A stretch of 64,000 nucleotides of DNA. Source: Bacteroidota bacterium (GTDB lineage: Bacteria; Bacteroidota; Bacteroidia; B-17B0; Aurantibacillaceae). The notes beneath the pieces were generated by a model. The model had not been told where the DNA came from and ran no database searches. It saw nothing but the letters and a program-made list of their open reading frames with translations. How positions within the stretch are numbered: position 1 is the first letter of the stretch; the number at the start of each line of letters is the position of its first letter. Positions 51,233 through 60,528 of the stretch are shown piece by piece. The stretch spans positions 24,498 to 88,497 of the forward strand of contig JAQZBQ010000012.1 in NCBI GenBank assembly GCA_029237825.1, written 5' to 3'. Made by a program: the position numbers and the translations under genes.

Positions 51233-52300
51233 TTACTCGAATTTGAAGCTTGTTGACCTAATGGTTTGGATTTTCTTACCGTTGTGAATAAATGAGTGGA
51301 TCATCGCTTTCGCTTCAGGTAATTTAAACACTTCCTCTAAGTTCCTTATTTTGCCAATCGGAATATTTATTTTCAAACACTGTTCAAATAACGGATCGAA
51401 GTTAACTTTATTAATTACCTCTTCCAGAATATTTGATAAGCGCGACCTGTTTACGACCCTTTGTTGATTGTCCGAAAATAAAGGATCAAGGTCCAGATTT
51501 AAATTTAAGATCTGGCACAAAGCTCTGAATTGTGAATTACTACCAATGGCGAAGGTCACGAGCTGTTTATCCCTGGTAGAAAAAATTTCACCGTAGGGTG
51601 CGATATTAGGGTGGAGTGAGCCTTGTTGTTCCGGTAAATGGTGTGCGATTAGCCAGTTGGTGGCCTGGTTGGCCAGCGAAGCGATTGCGGTGTCAAATAA
51701 TGAAACTGAAACGCTGCACCCTTTATTTGTTTTATACCTTTCAAGAAGTGCAATCAGTACAGCTTCTTTTAATTGGTGCCCTGCTAAAATATCGATCAGC
51801 GCCACAGGCATTTTTAAAGGCGCTGAATGTTTCTCTCCATTCATAAACATATATCCGCTTTCCGCTTGCAGGATAAGGTCGTAGGCAGTACGCGGATTTG
51901 TTTTACCAAACCCATTTATGGATGCATAAATTAATCTCGGGTTAATTTTGCTTAATGAGGAAAAATCAACTTTTAATTTTACATCATCGCCGGATTTAAA
52001 ATTGGTAATAACGATATCCGCCGTCTCAACTAATGCATACAATTGCGTAAGTCCGGATTGCTGAGAAATGTCGAGGAAGAGAACTTCTTTATTTGCATTT
52101 ACGCTCCAATAATAGGCACTCTCTTTATCGTGGCGGGGTTCATTGGTTAATTTCCAGCTTCGTGTTACGTCGCCCTGGGTTTTAGGATTTTCAATTTTAA
52201 TAACACGTGCGCCCTGTTCGGCAAAAAATAACCCGACGGAAGGACCGGCTAATACGCCGGCAATCTCAATTATGATTAAATCGGAGAATGGTTTGTTCAT
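51233..52300 (-). CDS. CaiB/BaiF family III CoA-transferase
   Basis: 355 residues. The family opening is EIAGVLAGPSVGLFFAEQGARVIKIENPKTQGDVTR; the catalytic Asp lies in MPVALIDILAGHQLKEAVLIALLER. It moves CoA between organic acids. The substrate cannot be deduced. Its start is 4 bp from the aldo/keto reductase stop, so they form one unit. Confidence 0.9.
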   Translation of the reverse strand: MNKPFSDLIIIEIAGVLAGPSVGLFFAEQGARVIKIENPKTQGDVTRSWKLTNEPRHDKESAYYWSVNANKEVLFLDISQQSGLTQLYALVETADIVITNFKSGDDVKLKVDFSSLSKINPRLIYASINGFGKTNPRTAYDLILQAESGYMFMNGEKHSAPLKMPVALIDILAGHQLKEAVLIALLERYKTNKGCSVSVSLFDTAIASLANQATNWLIAHHLPEQQGSLHPNIAPYGEIFSTRDKQLVTFAIGSNSQFRALCQILNLNLDLDPLFSDNQQRVVNRSRLSNILEEVINKVNFDPLFEQCLKINIPIGKIRNLEEVFKLPEAKAMIHSFIHNGKKIQTIRSTSFKFE

Positions 52301-52304
52301 ACAA

Positions 52305-53291
52305 TCAAAATGCAGCCAACTGGGGTTTATTATTTAAAATTGTTTCAATTTTTTCAACCACCTCATTTGTAAGTAAAGGTACCACATCAAGTGCATTTAG
52401 ATTTTCAATCAATTGTTCCTTTTTCGACGCACCTAAGATTGCGGTGCTTACATGAGGATTTTTGATGGTCCATGCAATTGCTAATTTTGCCGTGCTCGTG
52501 CCTAATTCCTTTGCAAGCACAGAAAGTTGTATTGTCTTTTCAATTTTGGAAGCCTCGCCCAACGCTCTTTCTTTTAGCCAATCCATGCCCTCAATGTGAA
52601 GGCGGTTGTCTGTTGGCACACCATTATTATACTTTCCGGAAAGAAGTCCGGATGCTAAGGGACTCCAGATGGTGGTTCCTAATCCAAAATCCCTGAATAA
52701 TAACAGAAAGTCCTTTTCTATCTTGGTTCTTTCAAACATGTTGTATTGAGGTTGTTCCATGGTTGGACCAATCAGACGGTTGCGTTCCGCAAAAACAAAT
52801 GCGGCCATGATTTCGTCGTTAGCCCATTCGCTGGTTCCCCAATACAGGATTTTACCTTGTTGAATGAGTGTATTCATGGCCCACACCGTTTCCTCAATGG
52901 GTGTGTTTTTATCGGGCCGGTGGCAATAAAACAAATCAATATAATCTACCTGTAATCGTCTTAATGCGGCGTGACAACCTTCTATGATGTGCTTGCGGGA
53001 TAAACCTGTTTGGTTTGGTTTCTTATCTTCATAACCGAAAAAAACTTTACTGCTTACGCAATAAGAACTGCGAGCCCAATCCTTTTTCTTTAAAATGGAA
53101 CCCATCACCTCTTCAGACCTCCCGGCAGCATAGATCTCGGCATTATCAAAAAAATTGACTCCGTGGTCATATGCGATGGTAAGTAATTCATCAGCTGTAT
53201 TATTTTCAATTTGTTTCCCAAAGGTTATCCATGAGCCAAATGAAAGCGCACTTACCTGTAAGCCTGATTTTCCAAGTCTTCTATATTCCAT
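52305..53291 (-). CDS. Aldo/keto reductase (YghZ/Kv-beta type)
   Basis: 328 residues, TIM barrel. The catalytic Asp and Tyr are in NFFDNAEIYAAGRSEE, Lys in SSKVFFGYED, His in DLFYCHRPDKNTP. The cofactor stretch WSPLASGLLSGKY and ILGASKKEQLIENL match the NADPH group. It resembles the Kv-beta-like group (AKR6/AKR14). It is transcribed with the CoA-transferase gene downstream; substrate unknown. Confidence 0.9.
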   Translation of the reverse strand: MEYRRLGKSGLQVSALSFGSWITFGKQIENNTADELLTIAYDHGVNFFDNAEIYAAGRSEEVMGSILKKKDWARSSYCVSSKVFFGYEDKKPNQTGLSRKHIIEGCHAALRRLQVDYIDLFYCHRPDKNTPIEETVWAMNTLIQQGKILYWGTSEWANDEIMAAFVFAERNRLIGPTMEQPQYNMFERTKIEKDFLLLFRDFGLGTTIWSPLASGLLSGKYNNGVPTDNRLHIEGMDWLKERALGEASKIEKTIQLSVLAKELGTSTAKLAIAWTIKNPHVSTAILGASKKEQLIENLNALDVVPLLTNEVVEKIETILNNKPQLAAF

Positions 53292-53457
53292 TGTGTTTTT
53301 TTTTATATAAATATATTGTTTTAAGATTTAAGCGCAAGTTTTATCGGTATTCTCGTTATCTACTTGTAAATTCCACAGAATAGTAACAATCGGACCTTTC
53401 AGGTAGTAATTTTGAATACGGAAAACCAATATTTAAAATCAGACCCAAAAATATATT

Positions 53458-54042
53458 ATGAAAACTTCTCTTTTAATTTTAGTTATGTCCATTGTCTTTT
53501 TCTCTTGCAACGATTCAAAGCAGGAGGCTGAATTGGCCAAACAACATTTTATGGATTCGGTGAATGCTGCGAATGCGCTCAACCGCGCAGTTGATTCTGT
53601 TAACCGATTAACAAATTCTACTGATGCCGGACTTGAAACCACGACTATGTCTGTGATCAATGTTCAAGAGGCACCCCCAGTGAAACAAAAACCTAAAACA
53701 CCTAAACAAGCTCCTACAACCACTCAGCCAGTTGCCACACAACCTCAGGCAACCACGGCACCTGTAAGTAAGGAACCGAGTGCAACTCAAACTACAGCAT
53801 CTACGTCAACAGTAACTGGTGAAAAAACAATGAGCAACAAAACCAAAGGGGCTGTAATTGGTGCAGCTACTGGTGCAGCAGCAGGTGCAGCAGCGGGAGC
53901 TATTTTGAATAAAAATAATCGGGGTGCGGGAGCGGTATTGGGTGGTATTATCGGAGGAGCAGTTGGTTCGGGTGTCGGTTATGGCGTTGGCGCGAAGAAA
54001 GATAAAAAAGATACGGCAAAAACGACAACAGCTAAACCTTAA
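53458..54042 (+). CDS. Glycine-zipper lipoprotein
   Basis: 194 residues. The leader KTSLLILVMSIVFFSCND is a lipobox signal. Residues about 65-120 are Pro/Thr/Gln-rich linker (KQKPKTPKQAPTTTQPV), then GAVIGAATGAAAGAAAGAIL and GAGAVLGGIIGGAVGSGVGYGVGAKKDKK make a glycine zipper, as in YMGG/Rick_17kDa proteins. It probably sits in the outer membrane. Role unknown. It faces the convergent aldehyde dehydrogenase gene. Confidence 0.8.
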   Translation: MKTSLLILVMSIVFFSCNDSKQEAELAKQHFMDSVNAANALNRAVDSVNRLTNSTDAGLETTTMSVINVQEAPPVKQKPKTPKQAPTTTQPVATQPQATTAPVSKEPSATQTTASTSTVTGEKTMSNKTKGAVIGAATGAAAGAAAGAILNKNNRGAGAVLGGIIGGAVGSGVGYGVGAKKDKKDTAKTTTAKP

Positions 54043-54072
54043 AAAAGACTGAAGCGGGGAAGTAGCGCGAGG

Positions 54073-55497
54073 CTAGGAATGTTTTACCAAGACTTTGGGC
54101 TCAAGCATATCCATCATAGCATATCTAATGCCTTCTCTGCCCAAGCCACTATCTTTCACGCCGCCATAGGGCATATGATCAAAGCGCAATGTTGGTACGT
54201 GGTTATGAATAACGCCACCAACTTCGAGACGATCAAAACACATATTTAATTCAGTGATGTTGTTGGTAAAAACGCCACACTGTAAACCAAAGCGTGTGTT
54301 ATTTGCCTGTTCTATGGCTTCTTCAATAGTGTTGAATACATTAATGCAAATCACAGGACCGAAAATTTCCTCGGCGTAAACTTTCATTGTTGGATCGCAG
54401 TTTTCCAGAATCGTAGGTTCAAAGTAGCTGCCGTTTCTCTTGCCCCCGCATACCAGACGTGCTCCACTTCTAATGGCTTCGTTAACCCAATTCTCCACCC
54501 GTTTGGCATTTGCTTCGTCAATCATATGGGAAATTTCAGTTGGTTCATGCAGGGGGTTTCCCGGGATTAAAAGTTCAGTGAGTTGTTGGATTTCCCTAAC
54601 AAAGGCCGAATACAAAGATGAATGCACAATAAACCGTTGTGCGTGTATGCAAATTTGTCCACTAAAAGAAAATGCACCCATTAGGCATTTTGGTAACGCA
54701 TCTTTTAAATCTGCACTTGAAGCAATAATGGTAGCTGCATTTCCTCCCAGTTCTAGAACCACCTTTTTTTTACCACATTCCTTTTTCATTTTCCATCCCA
54801 CGTCAGGGGATCCTGTAAAACTCAGAAGTTTAAAACGATCGTCTGTAACCAATAGGTTTCCCGTTTCACGATTCATCGGTAAAATGGAAACTGCTCCTTT
54901 CGGTAAATCGGTTTGATCAATAATTTTTGCTAAGGCGAGGCATGAGAGTGGAGTTGTGCTGGATGGTTTTAATATGATAGGACATCCACTTGCTATTGCC
55001 GGCGCGATTTTATGAACAGCAAGATTCATCGGGAAATTAAAAGGAGATATACCAGCGATCAGTCCAATTGGAAAATATTTTACGATTCCTTCCTTGTTTT
55101 CTCCCGCCTGAGTCCAATCCATCGAAAGAAACTCCATTGGCAGTCTCTTGCTTTCTTCGGCAGCAATTAAAAATGTTTGTACCGATCGGTCAATTTCAGC
55201 TAAAGCATATCGGATAGGTTTCCCTGATTCCAAACATAAAAGTTCAGCAAGTGCTTTTCGTTCGGCTTGAATGCGTTCAGAAATTTGTTTCAGGATGGTG
55301 AATTTTTTAAGGGATGAAAGGTGATTTAATTCATCCTGAACCAAAAGCGCTTTCTCTATGGCAGCATTTAAAATTGTTTGATCAGCTAAAAATGTTTTTC
55401 CGACAAGTTCCCCATTAAATGGATTTGCAACATCAAGGGATTGATTGCTGGTTAAAAATTCTCCAGCCCCATATATAGCAAACGAATCAACTGCCAT
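54073..55497 (-). CDS. NAD(P)-dependent aldehyde dehydrogenase
   Basis: 474 residues. Active-site motifs: ISPFNFPMNLAVHKIAPAIASGCPIILKPSS, LSFTGSPDVGWKMKKECGKKKVVLELGGNAATI with the general-base Glu, SFSGQICIHAQRF with the nucleophile Cys, and EEIFGPVICINVF. It is close to lactaldehyde/GAPN-type groups, but the substrate is not fixed by sequence. It lies 2 bp downstream of gldA. Confidence 0.92.
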   Translation of the reverse strand: MAVDSFAIYGAGEFLTSNQSLDVANPFNGELVGKTFLADQTILNAAIEKALLVQDELNHLSSLKKFTILKQISERIQAERKALAELLCLESGKPIRYALAEIDRSVQTFLIAAEESKRLPMEFLSMDWTQAGENKEGIVKYFPIGLIAGISPFNFPMNLAVHKIAPAIASGCPIILKPSSTTPLSCLALAKIIDQTDLPKGAVSILPMNRETGNLLVTDDRFKLLSFTGSPDVGWKMKKECGKKKVVLELGGNAATIIASSADLKDALPKCLMGAFSFSGQICIHAQRFIVHSSLYSAFVREIQQLTELLIPGNPLHEPTEISHMIDEANAKRVENWVNEAIRSGARLVCGGKRNGSYFEPTILENCDPTMKVYAEEIFGPVICINVFNTIEEAIEQANNTRFGLQCGVFTNNITELNMCFDRLEVGGVIHNHVPTLRFDHMPYGGVKDSGLGREGIRYAMMDMLEPKVLVKHS

Positions 55498-55499
55498 CC

Positions 55500-56405
55500 C
55501 TATTTTTTCGTCAACGCTTTAAAAATATCTTCCAGCTTCTGCTCTTCTTTATTCATGGTTAACACGCTGAGGTTATGTTTAACAGCATAGTTAAATAATT
55601 CTTTACGAACATCCTTATCGGCATCAGAAACGATTTTCCATGTATTTCCTTCTATTAAAACGGCATTTTCTACACCTGGAATTGCAGTAAGTGACTTTAA
55701 CACAATTGGTTTATCGAATTCAACCGTTATAATTTGCTTCGTGGTGTTTTGTTGTAAGGTGTGGGTAGAATCGTTTGCGACAATTTCTCCTTTATTTATG
55801 ATGATCACTCTATCACAAACAGCTTCAACTTCCTGCATGATATGGGTACTGAGCATCACTGTTTTTTGTTTCCCCATTTTTTTTATGAGTCCTCGTATTT
55901 CTTCGAGTTGATTCGGATCTAATCCGGTTGTGGGTTCATCCATAATCAAAACCTTGGGGTCATGAATCATAGCTTGCGCCAGACCAACACGTTGACGATA
56001 CCCTTTTGAAAGCGCACCGATTTTTTTATTTTGTTCAATTTGTAAGCCAGTAGCTTCGATCATTTCTTTAACCCGTTCCTTTTTATTGTTGATGTTATAA
56101 AGTCCTCCAATAAACGCCAGAAATTCTTTTACGTACATATCCAGGTATAAGGGGTTATGTTCCGGCAAATAACCGATGTTTCTCCGTACCTCAATACTTT
56201 GATCATTAGTATTGAATCCACAAACGGTTGCAGTACCTTCGGTAGGAGGAATGTAACAGGTTAAAATTTTCATCATTGTACTTTTTCCGGCGCCATTTGG
56301 TCCAAGAAATCCTACAATTTCATTGCTCCCTATTTCAAAGGAAATATTGTTCAACGCTTTTTGAGCACCGTAGAGTTTTGATATATGATTTACTTTAATG
56401 GACAT
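55500..56405 (-). CDS. gldA: Gliding-associated ABC transporter ATP-binding protein GldA
   Basis: 301 residues from the ATG at 56405 (MSIKVNHISKLYGAQKALNNISFEI), the usual GldA length. Walker A is GFLGPNGAGKSTMMKIL, signature ALSKGYRQRVGLAQAM, Walker B VLIMDEPTTGLDP, and the H-loop STHIMQEVE. The C-terminal domain is GldA-like. The partner permeases GldF and GldG are not in the window. The name rests on the type of protein and on the other T9SS genes; a general ABC role is possible. Confidence 0.8.
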   Translation of the reverse strand: MSIKVNHISKLYGAQKALNNISFEIGSNEIVGFLGPNGAGKSTMMKILTCYIPPTEGTATVCGFNTNDQSIEVRRNIGYLPEHNPLYLDMYVKEFLAFIGGLYNINNKKERVKEMIEATGLQIEQNKKIGALSKGYRQRVGLAQAMIHDPKVLIMDEPTTGLDPNQLEEIRGLIKKMGKQKTVMLSTHIMQEVEAVCDRVIIINKGEIVANDSTHTLQQNTTKQIITVEFDKPIVLKSLTAIPGVENAVLIEGNTWKIVSDADKDVRKELFNYAVKHNLSVLTMNKEEQKLEDIFKALTKK

Positions 56406-56517
56406 AGGAAAAAATTCTCTTTCAAAAATACTGAATAAATCTAAAAACGGCAAAGCTGGTCAGTCCCCATCGAATGAGCAAAACAAATCATAATTATAAA
56501 AATGCTACCTTTACTGT

Positions 56518-57453
56518 ATGACAGGATTAGTTGTTAAGTCTACGGGTAGTTGGTATGCAGTTCGTTTGGAAAGCGGAGAAGTGATTGAATGCAGGCTCAA
56601 AGGGAAAATACGCCTTGATGATCGTAAAACTACCAATCCGGTGGCAGTAGGAGATTGTGTAGAAATAAGCAGGGATAAAGATGGCAGTAACCAGATCATT
56701 CAGATACAGTCACGTAAAAACTACATCATCCGAAAATCCATAAACCTTTCTAAACAGGCACATATAATTGCAAGTAATTTAGATCAGGCAATTTTGGTTG
56801 CTACGCTTGTTGCTCCGCGAACATCGTTAGGATTTATAGATAGGTTTTTGGTTACTGCAGAGGCCTATGATATCCCGGCGAAATTAGTTTTTAATAAAAA
56901 AGATTTACTTGACAACGATATGCTCGCTTTGCAGAACGATGTGATGAAATTATATACGGATATCGGGTACGATTGCTACGCTGTGTCATCGTTTGATAAA
57001 AACGATATTGAAATCATTAAAAAGGTTTTGCAAGGGAAAACCACATTAATTGCCGGGCATAGTGGGGTAGGAAAGTCTACGTTAGTAAATGCTATTGATA
57101 CTAACCTGGATTTAAAAACCGGTGATATTTCTTCCGCGCATTTAAAAGGTATGCATACCACAACCTTTGCCGAGTTGTTTCCTTTATCTTTTGGAGGGAA
57201 TATTATTGATTCACCTGGAATAAAAGAACTTGGATTAGTGGAGATGAAGAAGGAAGAAGTTGCGCACTATTTTCCTGAAATGGCCGCACGCATGAATGAT
57301 TGTAAATTTAATAATTGCCTCCATGTAAATGAACCCGGATGCGCGGTCGTAAAAGCAGTTGATTCAGGCGACATATCATCAGAGCGATACCAGAGTTACC
57401 TCGGTATTTTAAATGGTGAGGAGATGGATTGGAAAGAATGGGAAATTAAATAG
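56518..57453 (+). CDS. rsgA: Ribosome small-subunit-dependent GTPase A
   Basis: 311 residues. The circularly permuted G domain has G4 (LVFNKKDLL) before G1 (IAGHSGVGKSTLVNAI) and G3 (IIDSPGIKEL), after an N-terminal OB fold. A zinc finger follows (NDCKFNNCLHVNEPGCAV). It acts late in 30S assembly. It is divergent from gldA over 112 bp and converges on the OmpA gene with a 3-bp gap. Confidence 0.95.
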   Translation: MTGLVVKSTGSWYAVRLESGEVIECRLKGKIRLDDRKTTNPVAVGDCVEISRDKDGSNQIIQIQSRKNYIIRKSINLSKQAHIIASNLDQAILVATLVAPRTSLGFIDRFLVTAEAYDIPAKLVFNKKDLLDNDMLALQNDVMKLYTDIGYDCYAVSSFDKNDIEIIKKVLQGKTTLIAGHSGVGKSTLVNAIDTNLDLKTGDISSAHLKGMHTTTFAELFPLSFGGNIIDSPGIKELGLVEMKKEEVAHYFPEMAARMNDCKFNNCLHVNEPGCAVVKAVDSGDISSERYQSYLGILNGEEMDWKEWEIK

Positions 57454-57456
57454 GGT

Positions 57457-59526
57457 TTATTTCTTTTTAATTTCCTTAATGAGTGTATTTTCCTGCATTA
57501 CCCTAAACGCTGTTCTCCTGTTTTTTTGGTGGGCGGCTTCAAATTCAGGACTATTTGGGATTAATTTTGCGATTTCAGCGTCGCTTACAAGTGGTCTTGT
57601 CTCCCCATACCCGGTAGGCAATAACCGATCTTTCTCAATACCTTTGTTAATCAGGTATGTTACACAGGACTGCGCCCTTCCCTGAGATAAAATTTTGTTT
57701 GCCTTTTCGCTTCCACGCGTATCTGTATGCGCATTGATTTCAATGCTAAAGTTGTCATTTAAAATCAGGTAATCATAAATTTTGTCTAAGATTTCCATCG
57801 ATTTTGGGCGAAGAGTGGTTTTATTTAAGTCGTACTCAATACCTTCAATAACGATATCATTGCCGGGAATTACATCCAACACAAAATCCTGAACCAAATG
57901 AGTGGTTTCTGTTAAGCCCTTTGTTGTAGCGCTGGCAGCACTTGCCTGATAACCTTTTTTCTGTGCCTTGATAAAAAATTGTTTGTTTTCTTTTAATGGA
58001 GTAGAATAAAAACCTTTGTCGTCTGTAATTAAGAAAATAGGTTCGTCATCCTGTGACACGTCTCTAATTGTAATTAAAGCGCTCGGTATTGGTTCGTAAG
58101 TTACGTAATCGGTAACTACACCACTGATATCAAATGTAATCGGTTCGTTTTCGAACTCGTAAATATCATAACAGTTGCCACCAGGGCAATCTTCCCGGTC
58201 GCTTGAGAAATAGCCTTTAGTCTGAATCCGGTCGAGGATAAAATAAGAATCATCTTTGCTTGAATTTATTGGTGTTCCAAGATTTTTTGGAGCCATGTAA
58301 ATTGAATCATCCGTGTTCAAAGAACTTTTAAAAATATCTAAGCCGCCGATTCCTACATGTCCATCCGAACTAAAAAATAGCGTATTGGAAATGGTGTGGT
58401 AGAACGGAGTAACTTCATCACGCGTTGTATTAATCACGGGTCCAAGGTTTCTTGCTTCACCCGTTAAGCCATTCTCATCAATATTACACATGTACAAATC
58501 AAAACCACCATATCCACCGGGTTTGTTTGATGAGAAAAAAAGTTTGGTTCCGTCAAACGATACATAAGGCTGCATTGCTTTGTACCCAACCTGGTTAACC
58601 GTTTCACTTAATTTATAGGCTTCATAAAATAGCCCGTCTTTCATTTTTGCCATGTAAACAAAAGCTTCTTTACGATTGGCATCACTCCAACGAGTAAAAA
58701 ACATTATCTCATCCGATGAAATTACGCATGAACCTTCGTGTAATCCTGTGTTGACTGGGCGACCAAAATTAACGGGCTTCATCCAGCCTGTATCTTTCAA
58801 TTCGGTATAATAAAGGTCGCATAAATACCGCGAATCCTGTTTTTCAGGATCCAGAATAACACCACCTTTCCTTGCGCTTGTAAAAAGAAGTTTTGAAGAA
58901 CTGTTCCAGTACATGGGTGCAAAGTTTGAGGTCCCCGCATTGAATACAATCGTATCAAGTTTTTTTACGTTGATGAGTTTTTTATTGCTGTTAGTATCCA
59001 ATGCAAAATAACAGGAGCTTATGCTTTTCTGGATGAGCTTTTTAACTGAATCAGTTTTGGATTCATTTAAAAGTTTTTCAAAAACAGTCATAGCCTGGTC
59101 GTATTTTTTCACGTTGATCAGTGCTAATCCATAATAATATTTATCTCCAGGGTACGAACCGTTATCCGTTACAACTTTAAAATAGTTTAAAGCATTTTGG
59201 TAATCATAATTCAGGCGGTAAGCATGTGCCAGCTGATGATTTAAATAATCGGATTTTGTTATTTCACTTTGAGATCCGCCGGAATTCTTTCGGGTTGTAT
59301 CCTGTTTGAATTCCTTAGTTTTTAAATTTACAATTTGAACTTCATAGGGTAGGATCATTTCTTTCATTATCGTGGTATCGTCCAAGACTTTCGTATAGTA
59401 AGCAATGGCTGACGGATAATCTTTTTTCAAAAATGCTTCATCGCCAAACTTTAACCAAAGGCGTTTAGACTGGCCAAAGGAGAAGACAGAGAATAAAATA
59501 ATAATAGAGGCAAGTAAATTTTTCAT
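57457..59526 (-). CDS. OmpA-family protein with TPR, PD40 beta-propeller and CarboxypepD_reg domains
   Basis: 689 residues from the ATG at 59526, giving signal LLASIIILFSVFSFGQ. TPRs (40-180), a WD40-like PD40 propeller (about 200-460: KLLFTSARKGG, GYGGFDLYMCNID), a CarboxypepD_reg beta domain (about 480-560: DISGVVTDYVTYEPIPSALITI), and OmpA C-terminus with NAHTDTRGSEKANKILSQGRAQSC and the conserved Asp/Arg binding peptidoglycan. This is the PorE/SprE-like layout commonly found beside PorP/SprF. It probably anchors the T9SS machinery at the outer membrane. Confidence 0.88.
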   Translation of the reverse strand: MKNLLASIIILFSVFSFGQSKRLWLKFGDEAFLKKDYPSAIAYYTKVLDDTTIMKEMILPYEVQIVNLKTKEFKQDTTRKNSGGSQSEITKSDYLNHQLAHAYRLNYDYQNALNYFKVVTDNGSYPGDKYYYGLALINVKKYDQAMTVFEKLLNESKTDSVKKLIQKSISSCYFALDTNSNKKLINVKKLDTIVFNAGTSNFAPMYWNSSSKLLFTSARKGGVILDPEKQDSRYLCDLYYTELKDTGWMKPVNFGRPVNTGLHEGSCVISSDEIMFFTRWSDANRKEAFVYMAKMKDGLFYEAYKLSETVNQVGYKAMQPYVSFDGTKLFFSSNKPGGYGGFDLYMCNIDENGLTGEARNLGPVINTTRDEVTPFYHTISNTLFFSSDGHVGIGGLDIFKSSLNTDDSIYMAPKNLGTPINSSKDDSYFILDRIQTKGYFSSDREDCPGGNCYDIYEFENEPITFDISGVVTDYVTYEPIPSALITIRDVSQDDEPIFLITDDKGFYSTPLKENKQFFIKAQKKGYQASAASATTKGLTETTHLVQDFVLDVIPGNDIVIEGIEYDLNKTTLRPKSMEILDKIYDYLILNDNFSIEINAHTDTRGSEKANKILSQGRAQSCVTYLINKGIEKDRLLPTGYGETRPLVSDAEIAKLIPNSPEFEAAHQKNRRTAFRVMQENTLIKEIKKK

Positions 59527-59531
59527 ATTAA

Positions 59532-60527
59532 TTATAACCGCGGACAATGGCGTGTTTCTTTGGATTTCGATTTTTTACCCATATACGTAAATGAAATTTC
59601 AAATGCCCCTCTGTATTTAGACACATCTTTCAAAGATGAGGTGTTTGCATCGTAGCCTATTTTAGCGATATAATTGTTTTTTCGCGCACCAATATAAAAT
59701 ACGACTGCATCCTTGTTCCTGTAGTTCATTCCACCTAGCAAATAAAATTCCTGATCTTTAAAGAAATAACCTGCATCGATGGAATATAATTGTTCAGTTG
59801 CGTTTTTTTGCATCATTACCAACACTTTCGGAAGCACATAAAAAAGTTCTGTAACATTGATTCTCAGCCCTGCGTGCGCATAGTGGCGTATAGGTAACTT
59901 ATTGTTGTGTTGATAATAAGTTTCGCGCTGGTTGGTTAAATTAAATACTGAATACCCAAAAAACGGATTTACACGCGATTGTTGTTTCGAATTAAAGTAC
60001 ATGAAACCCGCATTGACTTGTTCTGTAACAAAGGATTGGCGTGTGAAGGATTCCCCCGAGGCCTGCGATTGATCAAAATAACCTCCGTTATTGGTAACAT
60101 ACTGATTGTCGTAAGTATACAATCCTGCCTCAATTCGTTTTTGTGTGGCACCGGCCTGAATGCCGAAGGAAATGTTGTTGAATTTCTCTTTATCTAATGG
60201 CACTGCGTAGGAAAGTGAAAATAAACCCTGCAAAATATTATAATTACCAATACCCGCGCGCATATTTGAAATTTGTCCGCCAAATCCCCACTTCCCTTTT
60301 GGCGCATCCAGGCTGATCAGCGCTGTATTATAAGGTTTGAATGCAACAGAGCGCCATTGATTCCTGTATTGAGCATGAACTCTGAAATTGGCATCTACAA
60401 CTCCTGTTAAAGCAGGATTTAAAAATAACGGACCCGCATCATACATTGATAAATGGAAGTCCTGCGCTTTAATTGAGAGATTCAAAATAAGCAGTAAGGT
60501 AATTGGAAGTAATACTATTTTTTTCAT
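59532..60527 (-). CDS. PorP/SprF family type IX secretion membrane protein
   Basis: 331 residues with a signal peptide (LLPITLLLILNLSIKAQ) and the family start DFHLSMYDAGPLFLNPALTGV, then RVHAQYRNQWRSVAFKPYNTALISLDAP. Its beta-barrel-like stretches (FSLSYAVPLDKEKFNNISFGIQAGATQK, FYLLGGMNYRNKDAVVFYIGARKNN) fit an outer membrane protein. PorP/SprF binds the CTD type-B region and links cargo to the secretin. It follows the giant adhesin by 1 bp. Confidence 0.92.
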   Translation of the reverse strand: MKKIVLLPITLLLILNLSIKAQDFHLSMYDAGPLFLNPALTGVVDANFRVHAQYRNQWRSVAFKPYNTALISLDAPKGKWGFGGQISNMRAGIGNYNILQGLFSLSYAVPLDKEKFNNISFGIQAGATQKRIEAGLYTYDNQYVTNNGGYFDQSQASGESFTRQSFVTEQVNAGFMYFNSKQQSRVNPFFGYSVFNLTNQRETYYQHNNKLPIRHYAHAGLRINVTELFYVLPKVLVMMQKNATEQLYSIDAGYFFKDQEFYLLGGMNYRNKDAVVFYIGARKNNYIAKIGYDANTSSLKDVSKYRGAFEISFTYMGKKSKSKETRHCPRL

Positions 60528-60528
60528 T